Origin: Echinicola arenosa
GTDB lineage: Bacteria > Bacteroidota > Bacteroidia > Cytophagales > Cyclobacteriaceae
Length of the DNA: 64,000 nucleotides
NCBI RefSeq assembly: GCF_014841125.1
Contig: NZ_JACYTQ010000008.1
Span: forward strand, 156,322 to 220,321
Direction: 5' to 3'
The notes under the pieces: model-generated
Seen by the model: the letters and a program-made list of their open reading frames with translations, nothing else
Told to the model about the DNA's origin: nothing
The model's database searches: none
Shown here: one piece after another, positions 26,937 to 35,341 of the stretch
How positions within the stretch are numbered: the first letter of the stretch is position 1
Layout of the letters: every line of letters begins with the position of its first letter
Position numbers and translations under genes: made by a program

Positions 26937-28850
26937 ATGAACAAATTTATTGTTCCCTTACACAACAAAAAAGGAAAATGGACCACAGCTATTCTGCTAT
27001 CCGGTCTTTCCTTAATGAGTTCCAACCTTACAGCTCAGGAAACCAAAGAGCTGGAAGAAGTGGTGGTGACCGGCACCAAGTTTGAAATCCCTGTAGAAAA
27101 ATCAGGTAAAACCATCTACAAGTTAGACCAAAGTGACATTGAGAGAAATGCTGGTAAAACCGTAGCTGACATCTTGAATGAAGTACCCGGAATACAAATT
27201 GATGGTAATTTTGGCGCTCCTGGAACTAACCTCAGCTATTTTGTCCGCGGGGCCAGCAGCAAAAACACCCTTATACTAATTGATGGGCTTCCCATCAATG
27301 ATCCCTCTGATATTTCTTCCACTTTTGACCTAAGGTTGCTTTCTTTAAATCAAGTAGAGTCCATTGAGGTGCTGAAAGGTGGCCTCAGCACACTATACGG
27401 CACAGGTGCTTCTGCAGCAGTCATCAATATTAAATTAAAATCTGCACAGGACAACCAAAAGATAGCAGGTACAGTGGACTTTAATGGTGGTTCCTTTGGC
27501 ACTTACAATGGTAACCTCAATATCAATGGCAAAAATGAAAAGTTGAGCTACATGGTGTCGGGTAACTATTTTACTTCAGAAGGTTTTACTTCTGCTTCGG
27601 AAGAACAGTCGGTCACTCCTTTTGGCAAAGATGGAATGGACAGAAAAAATGCCATGCTCAAACTGGGCTATGATTTTTCAGACCGTTTTCACTTGGACTT
27701 TGTCAGCGCATATGATGATATGGAAGCGGATTACGATGACAATACTTTTACCGATGCCAATAACCAACAACTTAGCAGCCAACTTAGGTTTGGATTGACT
27801 CCTTCCTATACCTATGCAAAAGGGGTCATCAAGCTAAAGTCCATTTACAACCAGAATGAAAGGGAATTTATCAGCTCCTACCCTTCTGAATATAAAGGCA
27901 GAAACCTTCAGCTGGACCTCACCCAGGAACACCAGATCATTGAAGGATTAAAAGGGCTTTGGGGGCTAAACTTACAGCAGTTTTCTTATGAACAGCCCGG
28001 TGACTTAAGTTTTGACAGCAACAAATTTACCATCATAGACCCTTATGCTTCTTTGTTCTATGAAACCAACTCAGGCTTCAATATTCATGCTGGCGCTAGG
28101 GTCAATACCCATTCTGAGTATGATGCTAAGTTTATTTATAATGTCAATCCCAGCTACTTGTTTGCGGTGACTAAGACCATATCGATGAAGGTTTTGGCTT
28201 CGGTATCTACCTCTTATGTTACACCTTCCCTTTACCAGATCAACTCTCCGCTTTATGGTAACACCGACCTGAATCCAGAAGAGTCTTTAAACTATGAGCA
28301 AGGTGTTTCTTTTTATGTGGGGAATGAGTTTACATTGAACTTGGTGCACTTTACCCGTGATGAATCAGAGCCTATTGACTTTGTTTCCATTTATGATGAA
28401 GAAGGAAATTACATTGCCGGTCAATATCAGAATACTGCCTCTGAAAGAAGGGTGGAAGGTTTTGAGGCGGACTTGTCATGGTTGGTCAATCAGTACTTTG
28501 ACATGTCTGCCAATTTTGCCCATGTCAGTACAGATAAGCCAGAGACTTTTTACAGGATTCCCAAAAACAAATGGGGACTTGCCTTCAATGCCCGTCCAGC
28601 TGAAAACACCCAAGTTTCTTTGAAATATAATTTTACCAGCAAAAGAACCATCTATGATTGGGGCTATGGTGGTGAGCTGGACTTAGATAGCTACGGTTTG
28701 GTTGATCTATTTGTACAGCAAGGCTTCTTGGAAAACAAACTCAACCTCTATGGGGGGATCAACAACCTCTTGGATGAAGAGTTTACTGCAATTTATGGTT
28801 ATACAACCCGAGGAAGAACCTTCAGTCTTGGAGCACGTTTTCAGTTTTAA
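26937..28850 (+). CDS. btuB: TonB-dependent outer-membrane receptor, BtuB-like (corrinoid uptake)
   Basis: The 637-residue protein has a signal peptide (about 1-34, cleavage after LTAQ) followed by a TonB-box-like ELEEVVVTGTKFEIPVEKS, a plug domain to about 170 (VADILNEVPGIQIDGN, YFVRGASSKNTLILIDGLPINDPS, VESIEVLKGGLSTLYGTGASAAVINI) and a 22-strand-type barrel ending in the aromatic residue of GARFQF. The length matches BtuB/colicin-receptor-like porins and is much shorter than SusC. It is the first gene after a cobalamin riboswitch and heads the B12 salvage operon, which points to cobalamin or cobinamide as the cargo. Specificity is inferred from this context. Confidence 0.92.
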   Translation: MNKFIVPLHNKKGKWTTAILLSGLSLMSSNLTAQETKELEEVVVTGTKFEIPVEKSGKTIYKLDQSDIERNAGKTVADILNEVPGIQIDGNFGAPGTNLSYFVRGASSKNTLILIDGLPINDPSDISSTFDLRLLSLNQVESIEVLKGGLSTLYGTGASAAVINIKLKSAQDNQKIAGTVDFNGGSFGTYNGNLNINGKNEKLSYMVSGNYFTSEGFTSASEEQSVTPFGKDGMDRKNAMLKLGYDFSDRFHLDFVSAYDDMEADYDDNTFTDANNQQLSSQLRFGLTPSYTYAKGVIKLKSIYNQNEREFISSYPSEYKGRNLQLDLTQEHQIIEGLKGLWGLNLQQFSYEQPGDLSFDSNKFTIIDPYASLFYETNSGFNIHAGARVNTHSEYDAKFIYNVNPSYLFAVTKTISMKVLASVSTSYVTPSLYQINSPLYGNTDLNPEESLNYEQGVSFYVGNEFTLNLVHFTRDESEPIDFVSIYDEEGNYIAGQYQNTASERRVEGFEADLSWLVNQYFDMSANFAHVSTDKPETFYRIPKNKWGLAFNARPAENTQVSLKYNFTSKRTIYDWGYGGELDLDSYGLVDLFVQQGFLENKLNLYGGINNLLDEEFTAIYGYTTRGRTFSLGARFQF

Positions 28851-28853
28851 CCC

Positions 28854-29207
28854 ATGATCAAGGAAAAGCACTGTCCCAATTGTCAGCAATCATTTGAATG
28901 CACTCACCAATGCTGGTGCAGTGCTTTTCCTCCTATTGTCCCACTTGAAAAAGAAAAGGGCTGTCTCTGCCCTGATTGCCTCAAGCAAGAAGTCATCCAA
29001 AGAATTGACAGTTGGACCACCCCTCTTACCAAAGAAAAAGTAAAAACGATCCAGCAAATGGGACTTCCGACGCAATTGATTGAAGGAATTGATTATACCA
29101 TCAATGAAGCCGGCTTTTATGTCTTTACTTCTTGGTACCTTTTACGCCAAGGAAAATGCTGTGGCAATGGTTGCCAAAATTGTCCTTATCAAAAAATCGA
29201 AAAATAA
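28854..29207 (+). CDS. Cysteine-rich CWC protein fused to DUF5522-like domain
   Basis: The 117-residue protein starts with a CWC cysteine-rich motif (CPNCQQSFEC, then CWCSAFPP, residues 7-37) followed by CLCPDCL (about 44-50). The C-terminal half carries a DUF5522-like region with FTSWYLLRQGKCCGNGCQNCPY. Twelve cysteines in 117 residues imply metal binding, probably zinc or an iron-sulphur cluster. No signal peptide is present. It starts 3 bp after the receptor gene and its stop codon directly precedes the cobU ATG, so it belongs to the B12 operon. Its function is unknown; CWC proteins and DUF5522 proteins are uncharacterised. Confidence 0.8.
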   Translation: MIKEKHCPNCQQSFECTHQCWCSAFPPIVPLEKEKGCLCPDCLKQEVIQRIDSWTTPLTKEKVKTIQQMGLPTQLIEGIDYTINEAGFYVFTSWYLLRQGKCCGNGCQNCPYQKIEK

Positions 29208-29717
29208 ATGGTCCATTACATTACAGGAGGAGAAAGATCAGGAAAAAGTAGATATGCACAAACCCTGGCAGAAGAAGAGGCTTTTCCTCTCTATTATTTG
29301 GCTACTTCACGGATTTGGGATGATGATTTCCAAAAAAGAGTGGATAGACATCTAGCAGACAGAGATGAAAGATGGACCACCATTGAAGAAGATAAATTCT
29401 TGGGGACGGTGAATATCAAGGACAAAGTAGTAGTCATAGACTGTGTCACACTTTGGTTAACCAATTGGTATGTAGATACGAAAAATAATGTGGCTGAATG
29501 CCTGGAAAAATGCAAAGCAGAACTGGACCTGTTTTTCCTAAATGCCCAAGAAAGCATCGTTTTTATTATTTCCAATGAAATAGGGATGGGCCTACACGCA
29601 CAGACAGAAGTGGGCAGAAAGTTCACCGAACTGCAAGGATGGATCAATCAGTACATTGCCCAAAAGGCGGACAAGGCCACTTTTATGGTTTCAGGACTCC
29701 CCATTAAACTCAAATAA
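29208..29717 (+). CDS. cobU: Adenosylcobinamide kinase / adenosylcobinamide-phosphate guanylyltransferase
   Basis: This enzyme phosphorylates adenosylcobinamide and then transfers GMP to it, giving AdoCbi-GDP for nucleotide-loop assembly. It has 169 residues, the normal CobU/CobP length. The P-loop GGERSGKS spans residues 7-14. The guanylate-attachment region includes ATSRIWDDDFQKRVDRHLADR (first 17 residues shown are the key block), and VVIDCVTLWLTNW is the Walker-B-like segment. The C-terminal VSGLPIKLK matches the family end. It abuts the preceding gene and is followed after one base by the next ATG. Confidence 0.95.
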   Translation: MVHYITGGERSGKSRYAQTLAEEEAFPLYYLATSRIWDDDFQKRVDRHLADRDERWTTIEEDKFLGTVNIKDKVVVIDCVTLWLTNWYVDTKNNVAECLEKCKAELDLFFLNAQESIVFIISNEIGMGLHAQTEVGRKFTELQGWINQYIAQKADKATFMVSGLPIKLK

Positions 29718-29718
29718 C

Positions 29719-30450
29719 ATGATCAACAGCGTATTCAATTGGAGCGGAGGAAAAGACAGTGCCTTGGCCTTATATCATATCTTGCAAGAGCAACAGTTTA
29801 AGGTCTCCCAACTGATGACCACGGTCAATTCAAAACATGATCGAATTTCCATGCATGGAGTGAGAAGGGAACTTCTACAAGCCCAGTCAAATGCAATTGG
29901 CATTCCTGTACATGAAATCCTACTTCCTGAAATGCCCAGCATGTCTGAATATGACCAGATCATGAAAAGTACCATGCAAAAGCTAAAAAACGCAGAAATC
30001 ACCCACAGCATATTTGGTGATATTTTTTTGGAGGACCTAAAAAAATATCGGGAAGGTAGATTGGCAGAGATAGGCTTAAAAGGACACTTCCCTCTATGGA
30101 AAAGAAACACCACCGAACTGATCCATGAATTTCTTGATCTTGGATTCAAGACCATAGTGGTTTGTGCCAAAGCACCATTGCTTTCTGAGGATTTTGTGGG
30201 TAGAATCATAGACCATGATTTCATCAAAGAACTGCCTAAGGATGTAGATCCTTGTGGAGAAAATGGGGAGTTTCACACCTTTGTTTTTGATGGCCCTATT
30301 TTCAACAAAGCCATCAATTTCGAATTGGGAGAAAAGGTTTTTCGAACCTATGATGCTCCAAAGGACAGCAATGACAATTGTTTTGCTGAAAAGGAAGAAA
30401 CACCCGATAAAGTAGGTTTTCATTATATTGACCTAATTTCCAAATCATGA
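29719..30450 (+). CDS. DUF71/Dph6-like ATP pyrophosphatase of the B12 salvage operon
   Basis: The 243-residue protein belongs to the adenine-nucleotide alpha-hydrolase (PP-loop) superfamily. MINSVFNWSGGKDSALALYH carries the PP-loop SGGKDS at residues 9-14. Further family landmarks are MHGVRRELLQAQSNAIGIP, IFGDIFLEDLKKYRE and DPCGENGEFHTFVFDGP. In eukaryotes and archaea the family (Dph6) amidates diphthine; bacteria lack diphthamide, and comparative genomics has linked bacterial members to B12 salvage, probably an amidation of a corrinoid side chain. The ATG at 29719 is preferred over the longer frame from 29656 because it starts the domain and does not overlap cobU. It overlaps cobT by 4 bp. 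Confidence 0.85.
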   Translation: MINSVFNWSGGKDSALALYHILQEQQFKVSQLMTTVNSKHDRISMHGVRRELLQAQSNAIGIPVHEILLPEMPSMSEYDQIMKSTMQKLKNAEITHSIFGDIFLEDLKKYREGRLAEIGLKGHFPLWKRNTTELIHEFLDLGFKTIVVCAKAPLLSEDFVGRIIDHDFIKELPKDVDPCGENGEFHTFVFDGPIFNKAINFELGEKVFRTYDAPKDSNDNCFAEKEETPDKVGFHYIDLISKS

Positions 30451-31493
30451 TCGACTTCAATATCACGCCCATTAACTTAGAAATAAAAGAAAAACTTCAG
30501 TCCAAAATTGATGGCAAAACCAAACCTGTTGGTGCACTTGGACAGCTGGAAGAGCTGGCCCTCCAAATCGGCCTGATCCAGCAAAGCACCAGCCCAGAAT
30601 TGAAGAAACCACATATTGTTGTTTTTGCCGGAGACCATGGTATTGCAAAAACCGGATTGGTCAATCCTTATCCGCAGGAAGTCACTTTTCAGATGGTCAT
30701 GAACTTTATCTCAGGAGGAGCAGCCATCAATGTTTTGGCCAAACAGAATAATATTGCCGTCAAAGTAGTGGATGCCGGGGTGAATCATGACTTTGGGAAT
30801 CTCCCCGGTTTGGTCAATGCAAAGATCGCCTTGGGCACCAAAAACTACCTTGAAGAACCTGCTATGAGTACGGAACAGGCTAATGAAGCCATCCAAATGG
30901 GAGCTAACATTGTAGAAGAAATTTTCACGAATGGCTGTAACGTCATTGGTTTTGGCGAAATGGGTATAGGAAACACCTCTTCTGCTGCACTTATCATGCA
31001 TTACATATGCGATATGCCACTTGAAAATTGCGTAGGAAAGGGCACTGGCACTAATCTCAAACAACAAAAAACAAAACTTCAAACCCTAAAAAAGGCAGTT
31101 GACAAACATAAAAATAGCAATATCAACAATCATTTTTCTATTTTGACTACTTTTGGAGGTCTAGAGATAGCACAAATTTGTGGAGGAATGTTGAAGGCTG
31201 CAGAAAAAAGGATGACAATATTGGTAGATGGTTTTATCACCACTGCCGCCCTATTGATTGCTTCAAAAATAAATCCAAATATTCTACCTTATTGTATATT
31301 CACCCATTGCTCCGATGAAAAAGGACATCGGGCAATGCTAGAATTCCTCAACTCAAAACCTATATTGCATCTTAACATGCGACTGGGAGAAGGTTCTGGT
31401 GCAGCCGTTGCTTACCCTATTGTTTTGGCGGCCTGTACCTTTCTAAACCAGATGGCAAGTTTTGAGTCTGCTGGAGTTAGTCAAGCCAAATAA
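30447..31493 (+). CDS. cobT: Nicotinate-nucleotide:dimethylbenzimidazole phosphoribosyltransferase
   Basis: CobT makes alpha-ribazole phosphate, the lower-ligand nucleotide of cobalamin, from nicotinate mononucleotide and DMB or another base. At 348 residues it has the usual length. Family motifs include KPVGALGQLEELALQIGLIQ (residues 24-43), VFAGDHGIAKTGLVNPYPQEVT, GFGEMGIGNTSSAAL, and the C-terminal LRLGEGSGAA-type segment (here MRLGEGSGAAVAYP) that carries the catalytic Glu. Its ATG overlaps the previous stop by 4 bp, showing translational coupling within the operon. Confidence 0.96.
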   Translation: MIDFNITPINLEIKEKLQSKIDGKTKPVGALGQLEELALQIGLIQQSTSPELKKPHIVVFAGDHGIAKTGLVNPYPQEVTFQMVMNFISGGAAINVLAKQNNIAVKVVDAGVNHDFGNLPGLVNAKIALGTKNYLEEPAMSTEQANEAIQMGANIVEEIFTNGCNVIGFGEMGIGNTSSAALIMHYICDMPLENCVGKGTGTNLKQQKTKLQTLKKAVDKHKNSNINNHFSILTTFGGLEIAQICGGMLKAAEKRMTILVDGFITTAALLIASKINPNILPYCIFTHCSDEKGHRAMLEFLNSKPILHLNMRLGEGSGAAVAYPIVLAACTFLNQMASFESAGVSQAK

Positions 31494-31526
31494 AGATTAA
31501 TCAGAATATAACCCAAATTCCAAAAT

Positions 31527-32333
31527 ATGAAGAAGGAATTACATGCTTTCTTAACAGCAGTAATGTTCTATACGAGAATCCCTTGCCCAACATGGGTGGA
31601 TCACTCTGAAGAGTACTTGACTTATTCTCGCAAATATTTTCCATTGATCGGTTGGATTGTAGGTGGTCTATCTGGCTTGACAGTTATAGGACTTTTGAAC
31701 ATACTGTCTATCAACCTTGCCGTAATATTGTCCATTGCCATTTCCATTATCACAACCGGCGCCTTTCATGAAGATGGTTTTGCTGATACCATGGATGGTT
31801 TTGGAGGAGGATGGACCAAGGAAAAGATTCTCACCATCATGAAGGACAGCAGGTTAGGAACTTATGGATCCATTGGACTGCTTATCATGATTCCATTGAA
31901 ATTCCTAGCCCTTATTGAATTAGTGAGTTGGGCCGAAACGAATGCTTTTTCCTTCGATTTTTACCAAGTGATCTTGGCCTGCTTTATTTCTGGCCATTCA
32001 GTGAGTAGATTTATGGCCCTGACCTTTTTTAAAAGCCATGAATATGCCAAAATCAATGACAAAATCGGCAGTAAATCCAAGCCCATAGCCAAGGGAGAGT
32101 TACCCATCATCGACTTATTTATAGCCTCAGTATTTGGACTACTCCCACTTGCGCTGTTCGAAAACTATGCAGTTTTTTTGGTGCTTTTACCATGCTTTGT
32201 AGCCAAATGGTGGATGGGAAGATGGTTCAATAAATGGATCGGTGGCTACACTGGAGATTGCCTTGGCGCTGTACAACAAGTAACCGAAGTCGTTTTCTAC
32301 CTGAGTATTTTGGTAATATGGAAATTCACCTGA
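31527..32333 (+). CDS. cobS: Adenosylcobinamide-GDP ribazoletransferase (cobalamin synthase)
   Basis: This integral membrane enzyme joins AdoCbi-GDP with alpha-ribazole (phosphate) to finish the cobalamin molecule. It has 268 residues and about six hydrophobic helices. The signature FHEDGFADTMDGFGGG (residues 80-95) holds the conserved Asp residues that bind magnesium, followed by KILTIMKDSRLGTYG. The C-terminal IGGYTGDCLGAVQQVTEV is also diagnostic. It starts 33 bp after cobT and overlaps the start of cobC by 16 bp. Confidence 0.95.
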   Translation: MKKELHAFLTAVMFYTRIPCPTWVDHSEEYLTYSRKYFPLIGWIVGGLSGLTVIGLLNILSINLAVILSIAISIITTGAFHEDGFADTMDGFGGGWTKEKILTIMKDSRLGTYGSIGLLIMIPLKFLALIELVSWAETNAFSFDFYQVILACFISGHSVSRFMALTFFKSHEYAKINDKIGSKSKPIAKGELPIIDLFIASVFGLLPLALFENYAVFLVLLPCFVAKWWMGRWFNKWIGGYTGDCLGAVQQVTEVVFYLSILVIWKFT

Positions 32334-32848
32334 TCAGACATACCGCCCCACAAATTGCAAAGGGAATTTGCTATGGACAATCTGATATTGAACTTGCCGA
32401 CACTTTCGAAGAAGAAGTTCATCTTATTAAGAAAAAACTTCCCCGTTTGAATCCAGACTTTGCTGTTTTTAGCAGTCCACTAAAAAGATGCAAAAAGCTG
32501 GCGATAACTCTCTTCCATTCGCTTATCACTTTAGACGGTAGATTAATGGAGTTGAATTTTGGAGAATGGGAGTTAAAAGCATGGAATAACATTCCCAAAG
32601 AAGAAATCAACCCTTGGATGAAAGACTTTGTCAATACTCCCTGTCCTAACGGGGAGGCTTATCAAGAACTCTACCAGCGCTGTATAGATTTTCTTACAGA
32701 ATTAAAAAGCTCCGATGTCCAACAAGCTGTCATCATCACTCATGCGGGACCTATCCGGGCAATTAACGCCTATCTAAACAACATAGATTTAAAAGATTCA
32801 TTTGACCTGAAAGTGAACTATGGATCCATCATTCAATTTAACTATTGA
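32318..32848 (+). CDS. cobC: Alpha-ribazole phosphatase / histidine phosphatase family
   Basis: CobC removes the phosphate from alpha-ribazole phosphate or adenosylcobalamin phosphate. The chosen ATG inside the end of cobS gives 176 residues beginning MEIHLIRHTAP, where His 7 in LIRHT is the phospho-acceptor; the longer frame from 32234 adds 28 residues that only shadow cobS. Other phosphoglycerate-mutase-fold motifs are SSPLKRCKKLA, MELNFGEWE and the second catalytic His in IITHAGPIR. It is the last gene of the B12 operon; no convincing terminator hairpin is seen in the 147 bp before the next gene. Confidence 0.93.
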   Translation: MEIHLIRHTAPQIAKGICYGQSDIELADTFEEEVHLIKKKLPRLNPDFAVFSSPLKRCKKLAITLFHSLITLDGRLMELNFGEWELKAWNNIPKEEINPWMKDFVNTPCPNGEAYQELYQRCIDFLTELKSSDVQQAVIITHAGPIRAINAYLNNIDLKDSFDLKVNYGSIIQFNY

Positions 32849-32995
32849 ATCTTTTTTAGGTTTATTGATTGTAAATTTCTCCTTTGACTTTTCAGCTCTG
32901 ATTACATGACACATCATTTGTACACTGGAAGATCACTTACACACCAAAATATTTAAACAACTAACATACAATGCTTTAAATACGTAATTTTAAGC

Positions 32996-33775
32996 ATGAG
33001 CTTGGATTTAACAGATATGTTTAGTGTTTGGGAAAAAGCCGTCATAGGCCAAAAATCAGATATCCCATTTCCCCATTTTGACATTAATAAATTCAAGAGT
33101 TTGGTCTTCTCAAAGGGACCTAGTTACTATTATTTGATCGATTTTTATGACTTCTCGATAAACCATTTAAGTCCGGAATTTGAAAAAATTCACGGCCTGC
33201 CAGTCCAGCAAATAAAATCCATTTCTGACATCTTGAACCTTACTCATCCTGAGGATATGGACTTTGTCAAACTGGCGGAAGAAAAAGTGATTTCACTATT
33301 GAACCACCCTATTGGTTTGGATTTCATTACCAGATATAAGGTTTCGTACAATTTCCGATACATAACAGCTAGTGGTAATTATGAATTGTTCAATCATCAG
33401 GCCTTAGTCATTGCCCAAGATGAAAACAAAAACTTCATTAAGTCCATCAATGTCCACACCAATATCGATCATATTACAAAGGTAAATAGTCACAAGATAT
33501 CCTTAATCGGACTCGACGAACTCCCTTCCTATCTTGATATAGAGGTGTACGATAAAACTCCCCAGAAAACTTCCCTCCAAAGCAATCACTTCACCAACCA
33601 AGAGATGGAAGTCATCAAATCGGTTGGAGAGCATTTAAGTATGGAAGATATATCATCCAAGACAGGTGTTTCCTATAAAACCATGGAAATGCTTTTTGAA
33701 AATATTCTATCCAGACTAAACTGTAAAAACCTTGAAGAACTCAGTTTAAAAAGCCTAACAGAAGGATGGGTATAG
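32996..33775 (+). CDS. PAS-like sensor with LuxR-type helix-turn-helix
   Basis: The 259-residue protein has no membrane segment. The N-terminal two thirds (about 40-175) resemble a PAS fold (INHLSPEFEKIHGLPVQQIKSISDILNLTHPEDMDFV), the ligand- or redox-sensing module. The C-terminal 60 residues form a LuxR/GerE-like helix-turn-helix: LQSNHFTNQEMEVIKSVGEH, then MEDISSKTGVSYKTMEMLFENILSRLNCK. Proteins of this layout are common one-component regulators in Bacteroidota. It follows the B12 operon by 147 bp with no promoter evidence either way, so it may be independent. A terminator lies 130 bp after its stop. Confidence 0.82.
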   Translation: MSLDLTDMFSVWEKAVIGQKSDIPFPHFDINKFKSLVFSKGPSYYYLIDFYDFSINHLSPEFEKIHGLPVQQIKSISDILNLTHPEDMDFVKLAEEKVISLLNHPIGLDFITRYKVSYNFRYITASGNYELFNHQALVIAQDENKNFIKSINVHTNIDHITKVNSHKISLIGLDELPSYLDIEVYDKTPQKTSLQSNHFTNQEMEVIKSVGEHLSMEDISSKTGVSYKTMEMLFENILSRLNCKNLEELSLKSLTEGWV

Positions 33776-33905
33776 TTATACATCATTCCTTCCCCTATTA
33801 AAACTAACCCAACCCTTTAAAAACCAATACATTAATTTTGATTCGATACAAATTTTAGTTACTTTAGATGTGAAGATAGTCCATGCATTATTTTCAAGGT
33901 ATAAT

Positions 33906-33944
33906 GACCGGAGTCAGCGACACGCTCTCCGGTCTCATTTTTTA
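33906..33944 (+). terminator. Rho-independent terminator after the PAS-LuxR gene
   Basis: GACCGGAG (33906-33913) pairs with CTCCGGTC (33927-33934) and is followed on the plus strand by TCATTTTTTAT. The stop codon of the convergent PLD-like gene lies at the hairpin edge. Confidence 0.8.
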
Positions 33945-35203
33945 TAGCTCCCTAATCCAATCCTTTCCCACATCAAATCAAAATTATCGGAGAATCTTTG
34001 CGCAACAGGATTATTCTTCAATAGAAACCGATGTTCTGCATGCTTCCCTATCGCATCCATCGTCATATTGGCCGTTCCAGTCATGACATTTTGATGGGTG
34101 AGGTCAACGATGTATTTCTGATGCATCATCCTTTTCCCCATCTTTACCGTAATTGGAATATGCTCTCGAGATGCTATTTCCTGTAAGCGATCTGCGGTGG
34201 TCTTTCCAGCCCCTCTATCCAAAATAACCTTTACCTCCACTCCTCTTCTCGCAGCTTCTAATAAAGCATTGAATTCTGCCACTCGAGCTGACAAGGCAAA
34301 CATCGCCACTTTAAGTACCGTTTGGGGAATGGCCCTTTTAATGATATCCAAAGAAACCGTGGTGATATCCAATGGCACTTCCTTTTCCGAGCCGCCATCT
34401 TTTTTTAACAGAAATTTTCTGGTCCTATTCGGGAAGGCAAAACCAGGATAAACTTTTTGGTCAAAAGGATTCATTCCGGAAAAAGCCACCAATGAATCGT
34501 TCCCTACAAACCTTTTTCTAGTTTCCCCAAAAAATTGACCTTCAACCATTCGAGCAGCAATAGCTTTGGCGGGATCAGGAAAATAGCCCTTTCGATTAGC
34601 TGCCTCGATCATTTGAACATGCTCTTGCGCTTCAAAGAAAGTAAGGGAAAGCCCATTTCCTTCCCATATGGCATTGAATTCGTTCCTAAATGCATCAAAG
34701 AGCGCATCAGTAGCGAGTGAAGCCGCGAATTTTAGCAGGTTTTCATAACTCCTATTGGATTTCTTGGTCCAATTATAACTCCCTGCCAGCATCACCTTTG
34801 CTCTACTTTCTACACTCACCATCACGGTTTTGTGGTGCAAAAAACCATAACTGGACTTATAATCCCATTCCAACTCCTGACTATCTTGATTCCAATGATA
34901 AGGAAAATCATATTTAAGCCGAACACGTAAATTGGGATGTCCCTCCTCCACCAGCATCGCCAACTTTCTGTCTTTGTCCCTGGATATATTACCCCAATCA
35001 GCCAATATCCTCATTTCCAAGCGAGGACATAAAAGCAACAGCTCCCTCAACTTCCTGTATATCAACTCATCCGTAAAGGAAAAAATCATGATATCCAATT
35101 GAACACGCTGTTCTTTCAAATCCAAAACAGCCTCCAGTTCCATCAACATTCTTTCCTGAAGGGAAACGGGGTCATCACTGCATGAAAAATACGCTTGAAT
35201 CAT
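33935..35203 (-). CDS. Phospholipase D-like domain protein
   Basis: The 422-residue protein has no signal peptide. Two PLD (HKD) half-sites are visible: FLHHKTVMVSV near residue 124 followed by AGSYNWTKKSNRSYEN, and MHQKYIVDLTH near residue 363 followed by TGTANMTMDAIGKHAEHR. Two HKD motifs make one active site in the PLD superfamily, which includes phospholipases, cardiolipin synthases and nucleases. The absence of transmembrane segments and the GS/GT-N spacing fit the intracellular nuclease-like branch (as in PLDc_2 proteins) rather than a cardiolipin synthase. The acidic residue of the first motif is replaced by Ser/Val. The gene is isolated and convergent with the PAS-LuxR gene; its substrate is unknown. 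Confidence 0.82.
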   Translation of the reverse strand: MIQAYFSCSDDPVSLQERMLMELEAVLDLKEQRVQLDIMIFSFTDELIYRKLRELLLLCPRLEMRILADWGNISRDKDRKLAMLVEEGHPNLRVRLKYDFPYHWNQDSQELEWDYKSSYGFLHHKTVMVSVESRAKVMLAGSYNWTKKSNRSYENLLKFAASLATDALFDAFRNEFNAIWEGNGLSLTFFEAQEHVQMIEAANRKGYFPDPAKAIAARMVEGQFFGETRKRFVGNDSLVAFSGMNPFDQKVYPGFAFPNRTRKFLLKKDGGSEKEVPLDITTVSLDIIKRAIPQTVLKVAMFALSARVAEFNALLEAARRGVEVKVILDRGAGKTTADRLQEIASREHIPITVKMGKRMMHQKYIVDLTHQNVMTGTANMTMDAIGKHAEHRFLLKNNPVAQRFSDNFDLMWERIGLGSYKK

Positions 35204-35302
35204 TTTCCTAAAATAAACAATTTAAAAAATTCTGATCCCCTGCCTTAAAACTTCCGAAAAAAATCATTCGAAGATTTGCAGACTGAAAATTAAATTCATT
35301 AT

Positions 35303-35330
35303 TTAGTGTCATAATACACTATGACACTAA
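35303..35330. promoter_or_regulatory. Perfect palindrome at the ABC/GntR operon promoter (candidate operator)
   Basis: TTAGTGTCAT (35303-35312) and ATGACACTAA (35321-35330) are exact inverted repeats with an eight-base spacer that itself contains TACACT. A further half-site CACTAA follows at 35333-35338, and the ATG is at 35342. YtrA-type GntR repressors bind AGTGTA/TACACT-like palindromes, and such a repressor is encoded third in this operon. The palindrome overlaps a possible Bacteroidota minus-7 element (TATTTAG), with TTTG 21 bp further upstream. Confidence 0.65.
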
Positions 35331-35341
35331 AACACTAAGTA

